Positions 1-10,400 of a stretch of 64,000 nucleotides of DNA are shown in pieces. The notes under the pieces are model-generated. The model was not told the origin of the DNA. It saw only the letters and a list, made by a program, of their open reading frames with translations, and searched no databases. Origin of the DNA: Leuctra nigra (taxonomy: Eukaryota; Arthropoda; Insecta; Plecoptera; Leuctridae); the NCBI GenBank assembly GCA_934045905.1, contig OW203762.1:15036345-15100344 (forward strand), written 5' to 3'. The stretch's first letter is position 1. Each line of letters starts with the position of its first letter. The translations under genes and the position numbers were made by a program.

Positions 1-226
1 CTAGATGACAGCTCACTTTAAACTTCTTGTATTTGAAATATAATGCCAAACTGTTGTGTTCGGAGTGAATGCATTTGTTTTTAAATGTAACATATTACTT
101 AAATGTATAGAAATAGTTTTAATTACTAACTTTTTATCGTAGAATATCACTTTATGTTAAACAACTTCTTTTGTTTTCAATTCAGAAAAATCTAGCAAAT
201 GTCAACAACATTTGATCTGTTGCCAT

Positions 227-776
227 TCGCACAATCAAGATCAGCTCTGCACTCTAGTGGTGGAGATGTGGTACTAGAGGAAAGGGTTCAACATTCAATT
301 CTCCATAAGGAACCTGTAGAGTTTGGATACCTCTACTTCATACACTATTAAACATAGAACCCTGAAAAAAGTAACGAGTATAGAAAAGATTATGCTTTAT
401 CGATCTGTCACCTCAGAATTTTTCTCCGAGGTTAAATTGCAGCGTAATAATCATGCAAACATGAAATGCAGCAGCCAATCAGAGTACAGGAAATGGTTCA
501 ACAGACCAATCAGGCTACAGTATAAGCCGTATTAGCTTCATACGGAAAGTTATTTTATAATTATTTAGACACAATAAATGCATTTCTGAGGTGACAGATC
601 GAATAAGCATAATCTTTTCTATACTACTTACAATTTTTATGGTTCTATGTTTAATAGTGTATGATGTAGAGGTATCCAAACTCTACAGGTTCCTTATGGA
701 TAATTGAATGTTGAACCCTTTCCTCTAGTACCACATCTCTACCACTAGAGTGCAGAACTGATCTTGGTTGTGCGAT
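227..776. repeat. Foldback element with ~190-bp inverted arms
   Basis: The sequence at 227-417 returns as an imperfect reverse complement at 587-776, around a loop of about 170 bp. The arms match over landmarks such as TCGCACAA, CTCTAGTGGTGGAG, the AACCTGTAGAGTTTGG block and GATCTGTCACCTCAG, with small indels. This is the form of a non-autonomous foldback or MITE-type transposon. No transposase is visible, and short ORFs in it are shadows. Part of the loop recurs just downstream. Confidence 0.8.
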
Positions 777-783
777 ATTCGCA

Positions 784-890
784 TCAGAGTACAGGAAATG
801 GTTCAACAGACCAATCAGGCTACAGTACTGATCTTGGTTGTGCGATATTCGCACAACCAAGATCAGTTCTGCACTCTAGTGGTAGAGATG
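784..890. repeat. Partial extra copy of the adjacent foldback element
   Basis: A stretch of the preceding element's loop (AATGGTTCAACAGACC and flanks, first seen near 490-520) is repeated at 784-830. A short palindrome around GTGCGATATTCGCAC (838-858) follows, then another piece of the arm (GATCAGTTCTGCACTC, to about 890). This suggests a second, truncated or rearranged insertion of the same family, or local duplication after insertion. Confidence 0.65.
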
Positions 891-1631
891 GGGTACAAAC
901 GGGGGTACAATCGCACCTAGCTCCCTCTATTCTAAGCTTGAAGTTTAGAAGCCCATTGCAACAAGAGTATTTCGTGACGTTGAATTCAGTTCCTTTAGTG
1001 CGTCAGAGAAGCAGTGATAAAATATCTGACATTTCTTACAAGAAATTAGACAAATATTTCGAAACACGCATAAAATGTCAAAAAAATTCAGAAACAGATC
1101 AGTCTGACTGTTGTCAAAATCACCTAAAATGTTGGTACCGATGACCATGTAAAACTTGAAGTTGATCGGTCAAAAAATATTACTGAATCCTTTCATGATA
1201 CCACTACTTTTTGTTTTTAGTTGGAGAGACTTGTCGGGTATTTTTTCATGGAATGTTTATTTATGGAGTGAATATTACTTATCTGGTAAATAATACAAGT
1301 TCTTCTTTTGTTTCCAAAAGTGTGTTGCGGAAAATTTCTGAGAAGAATATTTTGTTGCGGCCGGAAGAATATGGAAGAGGAGATGAGAAGAGAGGAAGAA
1401 GAAGAACAACGGCAAGAACGGTGAACAGGATATGGAAGAGAGCCTGACACTTGCCCTGATGCGATGGTGTTCAATGATCAGATGATCGTAATACCTGGCT
1501 TACCAGTATGGAGGGTGGTTGGGGTAGGCCAGAGGTGGGTCTCAAATGCAGTTACCTCCCCGTGGTGAGACCTGGGTACTGGTTGTATGTCAATTAGACA
1601 TGCAACTTGCTAAATACTGCAACCTACGCCA

Positions 1632-1901
1632 GGGGCTGGATTCACAAACAAGTATAACTTTATGACCGAAAAAATCTAATATCAATAACTATTACCATGT
1701 TTTACCAACATCTTTATGAATAATAATTGTTCAGATCACTAAAACTGCGTATTTTATCATTATAAATGCATTTATAATGATAAAATATGTACCAAGTTTT
1801 AACTTGGTAATATAATGATACTAATAGAATTGGTAGTTATAATGATACCAGCATAAATATATGCTGGAATAAGGCTTAAAACCTTTTGTGAATCCAGCCC
1901 C
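1632..1901. repeat. 270-bp element with terminal inverted repeats and a central palindrome
   Basis: The ends GGGGCTGGATTCACAAA (from 1632) and TTTGTGAATCCAGCCCC (to 1901) are exact inverted repeats. Inside, 1751-1786 is a perfect 36-bp palindrome centred on AATGCATT. The size and AT-rich core fit a MITE. No flanking target duplication was resolved. Confidence 0.7.
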
Positions 1902-2767
1902 GAAAAGTAGGTAACCGAAACTGGCCTGACATCATGGACGTCATGGACGTAATTAAATTTTTTTGCTAAATTTGGTTGTGTGTGCGATTTTCCAGAACAT
2001 ATTATTGATTTTAATGATGAATTAAAACACTTATAACTTATCAAATTAAATTTTATAAGTGATTGACGCAATTGCGATTTTGTCATGACCTTGAATGACC
2101 CCAAAATGGCCCCCAGTATGGACTCTGGTCATTTTGTTTATTATAATAATTTATTCATATAGTATAAGGTCATAATAAATCAATCATTAGCACGATATGT
2201 CGTTTCTACCGCGAATTTTATATATTTTTATTAATTTGACTCCCAGAGGTCACTCTTGACCCCACTAGTAAAAACTCAAAAGATATCATAGCCAGATAAT
2301 TTGCATATGTCCTAAAAGGAACATCTCTACCAAATTTAGAGATTTCCAAGTAAATACCTTTATGATCAAAATTTTTACTAGGTACTTGGGCCCATTTGTA
2401 ACAATATTGGTTAGAATTAACGTTATTAACACTCACAAGATTTATCCACCCCAAATTTAAAAAAAAAAAAAATTGCTCGTGAAATACGATTTTGGACATT
2501 TGACCCAAAATTTACCCCGAAATTACCCTTAATGGGATTTTTTCCGCGTCAGTAGGCGGTCATAAAAGTGGATAGCAAATGAGATTACTGGTCCAGGAGG
2601 TGGAGGATGTGGAAATCTCGGCTTAGAGTGCGATGTGTTTCATGTTGCGGCCGTTGCGTCTTGCCCCTCCGTCTGTGTGACAGTCATACTGTTCATAAAG
2701 TATGGCATGCAAAATAGGCCACTTTTTACCCCCCCCCCCCCTTGTCTTATCTTGTCACACTTTAGAC

Positions 2768-2803
<36 letters not shown>

Positions 2804-4433
2804 AGTATGTCACACCTGCATTGCAGGAGATTGTAGACAAATGATAACTTAAATTAATAATATTTTTTGAGAGGCTGTAATGTTGACCCTCCCCTGTCCA
2901 AATGGGGTCAAAAATGCCAAATTTTGACTTTATAAAGAAAATTTTCTGTTTGAAGAAGTAAAAAACACAAATGCTTAAGGGGTAAAATTTGTTGATACAG
3001 ATGTGTAGTAATCTCACACAAATATTTTGGATTTTATTAAGTAAGCCCTTCATGAAAAAATATCGGCATATATAAGCAAAATGCAAACTTTGTGTGGTTT
3101 TTGAGCCCAAATTTTTACCACTTATATGGAAATTGTATTACTACCAGTGAATATACAATGATAGTGTCATATCTAAGAAAAAGATTGCCGCTGGTTTCAA
3201 GTTGATATCTATAATAGTGTTTGAATGAACATCGTAAATATGAGAGCGCCATTTCGTCGATTTTTCACACATCCAAACTTTGGCGCCATGTAACTTGATA
3301 TTGGCGCATCGCAAAAATAAAAGCGAGGAGTGGCTAAGCTAAGCATATGATAGGTTACAACTGTGCAAAAATTAAAAGAATCAAAATTCAAGCCGCGGTC
3401 ACTTTTTTTCAAAACTGGTCGATGGGCCATGGAACGACCGAAAATAAATATTCTTTGTATGAATAGAAATCTCTACACTTCAAGAAATTTAACTTCCAAA
3501 TATCATGGTCTAGTGTTATTTATTATGGTTGGTTATAACCGGATTTTTAATGGTTTTTGTGGATTTTATGGTTTGTATGGTATTTGTATGGTTCAAAAAT
3601 TGTTTTTGCCTAAACTAATTTGCAATTTTTTACCAGCTAGTGTAAAGTTAAACAAATAAAACTAACAATAATACCATGCCTAAAGGCCGATGCACAATTG
3701 ACGCAGACGGACGACGCGGACGGACGACGGAGACGGATACGATGTTTAGGTATGACATATTCACTCTGACAATAATCGCCAGTGCAGAATGATGTAAAAG
3801 AAAACTTGTAAATGTGCATTGAATGCATTTTACTTCCCAATATAATACATGCAATAAATGTATTAGTGAACTCTCATACCCTCAATAATCTCCAAATGCG
3901 TGCATTAACTAATTGGCTGATCATTGAGCGGGCTATTACGATATTAAAACGTGTCATCATTTGTTGCGTAATTACCTACTGATTTTATCAGTATTTCGAC
4001 ACAGTCATTATCACGGATGGAAATACGGTAATTTCACTTATTATGGCCACATGCAGTTGTTGGTTGCAAGTTATCAGGAGCACATGCTTTCTTTCGTTCC
4101 TTGACCATTATTCTTCTCGGCATCACCATTGACACAGGTTTACCCACAGACAAGTAAAGTTCCCATTACATGATCTCCTTTATCAATCCGGTGTTTTAAA
4201 CAGTACCAAATATTGTGATGCTTGCAGATTCACATCTGTATGAATCATGCATTCACATCACGAATGTGCACATTCTCAATTAATTGTAGAAATAACAAAT
4301 AAATTCTTAAAATAAATATACCTTGATTGTAGGTAATTTGCAACTTGCAAGTAATAAGAATCCAACGTTATGTATTTTCTTCAGGTTTGATCCCCGGCAA
4401 AATTAACGACGCGGCTGACAGATTTGTCCGGAA
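1902..4433. other. Gene-less stretch upstream of the DEG/ENaC gene
   Basis: No coding exon is recognised here. The stretch is AT-rich with homopolymer C runs (about 2731-2742 and 2770-2798), a short GACGGACGACG-type repeat near 3700-3735, and a mixed region near 3230-3330. If ATG 4434 is not the true start of the channel gene, an upstream first exon and promoter should lie here or further left. I could not identify them. Confidence 0.5.
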
Positions 4434-7400
4434 ATGGATTGGAGAGAATATTGCACCAACTCTACCCTTCATGGGCTCAAGTATTTCAGTCAAGAGGGCC
4501 GCCACTGGATGGAGAGGTAACACACATCGTCACTCATCATTGTTATTTGCACACACTCTCACTGGGGACATCGCCTCGCCGCCTGGGACGGCTTCCAGGA
4601 CGCCGTCAGCGACACCCACTACCTCCTGTACTTGTGTTGCAGAGTGTTCTGGGTCGTGTGTTGTGCCTCGCCGCCTGGGACGGCTTCCAGGACGCCGTCA
4701 GCGACACCCACTACCTCCTGTACATGTGTTGCAGAGTGTTCTGGGCCGTGTGTTGTGCCTCGCCGCCTGGGACGGCTTCCAGGACGCCGTCAGCGACACC
4801 CACTACCTCCTGTACATGTGTTGCAGAGTGTTCTGGGCCATGTGTTGTGCCTCGCCGCCTGGGACGGCTTCCAGGACGCCGTCAGCGACACCCACTACCT
4901 CCTGTACATGTGTTGCAGAGTGTTCTGGTCCGTGTGTTGTGCCTCGCCGCCTGGGACGGCTTCCAGGACGCCGTCAGCGACACCCACTACCTCCTGTACA
5001 TGTGTTACAGAGTGTTCTGGGCCCTGTGTTGTGCCGGCTCGCTGTGGTGCACGGGGTTCATCGTCCTCAAAGCCTGGGACGGCTTCCAAAACGACGCCGT
5101 CAGCTTCGTCAGCGACACCAACTACCTGCGTTGGAACACCTCCTTCATGACCATGTCGGTCTGCGAGGCCGAGAACCTCTTCACTCGGACCCAAGATTAC
5201 CTCAACAGCATGTAGGGGAAAATACTATTCATAGTTGCATGATAAATCCCTGGTTATTGCATCCATCAATTGATGGCAACATTTATATTCTGTGTTTGTT
5301 GACGAAGTTTGATTGATAGTTTTATCAAAACTGACCCGTCAAAGTGCAAACATAATGTCCATTTTAGGGGAACTTCAATGCGTAGTGATAGGTAACAATA
5401 CATTTTCGTGCATGAAAGCTAAGTTGTTATTGAATTGATATTTGAGATAAAACGAGTCACCACCTCTACACTTTATGTGTCCCTTACTTTGCGCATAAGT
5501 TGGGACTTAAAAATGTTGCGATCTGTCGGCCATCATTCAGCACGTTTCTCCGAAATTATCACCATTAAGAGCACCACCAAAGATATTAGACGAGAGTGTA
5601 ATTATAACTATGGCACCACAATGAAACGCCACTTATATAGAAAGTGATTTAGAAGCAGCCCACCACTACACAATCAAGCGTAACCATTTAGGTGATACGT
5701 CGTACTCCAACGTGGTATTTTGCTAATTTAAAAGCTGGATCCCATTTATGTAGATTCTATATCCCTTCTCTTGTTGTATGGAGGTTTACGGAGACAACGA
5801 TTGGATTCTTATAGTAATTCACTGTTATTTCTAACTTACAATTAAGTATCTCAAACTTAGATTGGATCGGCCCCTTCGCTTGTGGTAAAGATAGTGGTAA
5901 TTCTAAAATGTGATAACCGGTTATAGCCATAGATTTTTATACTCCCTATAGCTCTGAATGTCTGACTCTCATTCATTGTCCGTGGTATCTATGTAAATGA
6001 CTCTCGATCCATCACTTCTAGTAACAAGTCTGACGACGAAGGGAGCGAGTTGATCACGATCTACCAGGAGATGACCTTCTTCTCTGGCGTGTGCTACCAA
6101 TGCTCAGTGGAGGACGACCACTACAACTGGCCGCCCGCTAAAGACTTCTACAAGATCGCTGTCACTGTAAGTCCAGCGTTCCCGTGTATTTCATTTCGCG
6201 TGTGGGTACATCTGATATCAACATGGTGTATCACAAAAAGCTCTTGATCTGCGAGGAATTTAGAACAACGTACCGCTTCTAATTCCTAACTTTGACACTT
6301 GATTTCGTTTGATATCTTGTATGTCTTGATCTAATGCGATATAGCGACATCTAGCGTCGACGCTACGAACTGCGCACGGAACTTAGAATATTTTCCTTCA
6401 TGTAAATTTACAATTAAATTAAAACTCTCTTTATTATAAAAGTTTAGGTATACAATTAATAAGAAATTATAAAACAAAAAAGATAAACCAGAATGAATTT
6501 AAACATTCAAAAATTCATTCAAACTTTGCTATAATATGCTATAATATCTTGAATGGAGAGGCAATCACTTCCTGGATGATCCCCTCACAAGCCCCATAGA
6601 TGTGTCATTTTGATGCCTGTTGTCCTCGGTCAGAGCTGTTTGTATGACGTTTAGATACTGAAGACGTGCCAGGAGCTGTTCGCGTACTGCAAGTGGAACG
6701 GCGTTCCGTTCGACTGCTGTTCCCGTTTCCGGCTGATCAAATCCGAGCTGGGCGTTTGTTTCTCTGTCAACTCTCTACAGACTGTGTTAGTATACTCACT
6801 CACATCACTGTATTGGCTTACTTTGTTTCCGTCATTTGATTTGTTGTTTTATACATTCTACTTCGTATGTTTCTTCTGCAAGCTAGATCACATTATCTGA
6901 TAGCCAATGATCCCAATATTAAGTGATCCTTTATAATATGGATGATCAATGCATAATATTAATTTGTTGTATTGAATGGGAATGTTCTATCTAAGTCATT
7001 GTGATGTGAGTTCTTCACATTACAACTTCCATTGAGTGCATTTTGGTCTCATGTTAACGGCATTTTGATGGAAAACATTAAAAAGGGCCGGAACCACAGG
7101 CTATGCATGTCCAGACTATGCAATTGATACAAGGATCAAGTTGGTTCAGGCTGTCCCGCACTGGAGGTCCAGAGTTCGATTCCTGCGGTCGTCCTTCCTA
7201 ACAGACTCCGAGAGGTAAATGGGAAGTTTCCCGCAAGTATGCCACAGTAGGTTTATTACATTATCCGTACTTACATTTCCTTCGTCACCATTTCCCTATC
7301 ATCATCACAATCATTCATCCGTCGCCATTACCGCAGATTGTGACTTAACAGTGATAATGTGCAATGTTTGGTTTCAAGCTATGCAATGATGGGAATGATG

Positions 7401-10400
7401 AAGGGTCATCGTGTACTTTCAGTGAGACTCCAAGAAGAGCTGACTTCTTCATCATGAATCGGAAGACAGGAGCTGGCGCCATGGAGTTCGCAGTCACAAG
7501 TTCGGTCAAGGTATATACAAGACGAGTTCACATAATAACAAAGGAAACTGGTGTTGCTGAGTCAATTTAGACCTTCTCTCTCTGTGGGCAGATTCATCAC
7601 CATGCGCCCGAGGAAGTGCCGACGTGGAACTCCGTCGTGGACCCGGAGAGCGTTCAGGACGTCGACTACCAGGAGAACGTGGAGAGAGTCGTCTCAGTGA
7701 GTAAATCTGCTCACTTCATGTAGTATACTTCATTATCAACTGCAAGGCGCAGAGAGGTTGAAACATTTACAAGGTCGAAAACACAAGTCCGTTCACACCA
7801 CCATCATTGTGTTGCTTAACTTGGTACTGCACATGTGCAGAGCATCTTTATCGTCACTAAAGTCACACTGCGCACGAGCAGATCTACGTAAATAAAATGT
7901 TGAAAGTCTGAATCGGGCACAACAAATCTCTAACACTTGGCCAAAGTAAACATTCAAAGATTTCAAAGAAACAGATTGCTCAATCCTTTCCTTGTCATTT
8001 TCAATGAAATAGACCGTTTCTTTCGAATACCGTTTTTAGGTACTTTGGCCTAGTAACAAATATTTTGTTAGCATTCCGACTGTGGTCCTTGATATATTCG
8101 GTAAAATTTCCTTCTACCATTTCCATGCATTTACGTTTAGTTAAAGCTCCTCCCCCTCGCCCCGTAACACTGTCCAAGTTGTTTGAATGTGATGGGGGGT
8201 GAAATGAGCGTTAACCGAATATATTTCCATGGCTGTACCCTGTGCTGTAGCTGATGGAGACGGACAACGAGGTCGGTGTCCGAGATGAGATCTCTCCCGG
8301 GTCCATCTACAGCATCCCGAGTGTGGTCCAGGGGATAGAGATGCTGTGCTCTGTGCTGTAGCTGATGGAGACGGACAACGAGGTCGGAGTCCGCGACCTG
8401 AGCCAGTCTCAGCGGCGCTGTCGCTTCCGAGATGAGATCTCTCCCGGGTCCATCTACAGCATCCCGAGTGTGGTCCAGGGGATAGAGATGCTGTGCTCTG
8501 TGCTGTAGCTGATGGAGACGGACAACGAGGTCGGAGTCCGAGATGAGATCTCTGCCGGGTCCATCTACAGCATCCCGAGTGTGGTCCAGGGGACTAAGAT
8601 GCTGTGCTCTGTGCTGTAGCTGATGGAGACGGACAACGAGGTCGGAGTCCGAGATGAGATCTCTGCCGGGTCCATCTACAGCATCCCGAGTGTGGTCCAG
8701 GGGACTAAGATGCTGTGCTCTGTGCTGTAGCTGATGGAGACGGACAACGAGGTTGGAGTCCGCGACCTGAGCCAGTCTCAGCGGCGCTGTCGCTTTCGAG
8801 ATGAGATCTCTCCCGGGTCCATCTACAGCATCCCGAGTGTGGTCCAGGGGATAGAGATGCTGTGCTCTGTGCTGTAGCTGATGGAGACGGACAACGAGGT
8901 CGGAGTCCGCGACCTGAGCCAGTCTCAGCGGCGCTGTCGCTTTCGAGATGAGATCTCTCCCGGGTCCATCTACAGCATCCCGAGTGTGGTCCAGGGGATA
9001 GAGATGCTGTGCTCTGTGCTGTAGCTGATGGAGACGGACAACGAGGTCGGAGTCCGCGACCTGAGCCAGTCTCAGCGGCGCTGTCGCTTTCGAGATGAGA
9101 TCTCTCCCGGGTCCATCTACAGCATCCCGAGTGTGGTCCAGGGGATAGAGATGCTGTGCTCTGTGCTGTAGCTGATGGAGACGGACAACGAGGTTGGAGT
9201 CCGCGACCTGAGCCAGTCTCAGCGGCGCTGTCGCTTTCGAGATGAGATCTCTCCCGGGTCCATCTACAGCATCCCGAGTGTGGTCCAGGGGATAGAGATG
9301 CTGTGCTCTGTGCTGTAGCTGATGGAGACGGACAACGAGGTCGGAGTCCGCGACCTGAGCCAGTCTCAGCGGCGCTGTCGCTTTCGAGATGAGATCTCTC
9401 CCGGGTCCATCTACAGCATCCCGAGTGTGGTCCAGGGGATAGAGATGCTGTGCTCTGTGCTGTAGCTGATGGAGACGGACAACGAGGTCGGAGTCCGCGA
9501 CCTGAGCCAGTCTCAGCGGCGCTGTCGCTTTCGAGATGAGATCTCTCCCGGGTCCATCTACAGCATCCCGAGTGTGGTCCAGGGGATAGAGATGCTGTGC
9601 TCTGTGCTGTAGCTGATGGAGACGGACAACGAGGTCGGAGTCCGCGACCTGAGCCAGTCTCAGCGGCGCTGTCGCTTTCGAGATGAGATCTCTCCCGGGT
9701 CCATCTACAGCATCCCGAGTGTGGTCCAGGGGACTAAGATGCTGTGCTCTGTGCTGTAGCTGATGGAGACGGACAACGAGGTCGGAGTCCGAGACCTGAG
9801 CCAGTCTCAGCGGCGCTGTCGCTTCCGAGATGAGATCTCTCCCGGGTCCATCTACCGCTACTACAGCTACACGGCCTGTGAGGTGGACTGTCGCAGACGA
9901 CTGGTGGCCAAGCTGTGCAACTGCTCGCTCCATTTCCTCCCTTCTTGTGAGTATTCGAGACCGAGAAACCGAGAAACTCTTCAAGTTGAGCCACTTGACA
10001 TGTTGGTATAGTCACTTTACTCCTGGCGAAGATACCAAAGAGGACAAGGGCCTCCTTGGGGGGGGGGAGAAGGACGTCCCATCTGAAGGACGGTGTAACA
10101 TTCACAGCACGGGCCTCCACAACCCGCGCCGTCGAGAGACTGGATAACAATGGAGGGAGGTCGTCATACTAACCCCCAAACATCCTATAGTCTCTCTGGC
10201 CCAACAGCATCAACTAGAATTGAACGATCGCATATTAAAACCGCTGACCCCGTTCAATGCTGCTTAACCTCGGTGATCTGACAAGAACCTTGGAATCGCA
10301 ACTCGCCGTTAGGTGCCCACATTTTAAAATCTTATGCCCTCTTTTGAATGAATGGTCTTTGGAATGTTTCATGTTACATTGGGTCATGTTTTCGTACTGA

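Noticed and set aside
2635..3110. Poly-Pro and poly-Gly ORFs on both strands
   Set aside because: They are produced by a C homopolymer with no splice or domain support.
4345..5316. Plus-strand frames of up to 323 codons over the 92-bp array
   Set aside because: They mix frames of the repeat and contradict the channel reading, whose motifs (YCTNSTLHG, RVFWA, TM1) and splice phases agree in another frame.
8137..9984. Minus-strand open frame of 615 codons with perfect internal repeats
   Set aside because: It is the antisense of the exon 7 array. Frame openness follows from unit lengths being multiples of three. No start context, domain or independent exon structure supports it.
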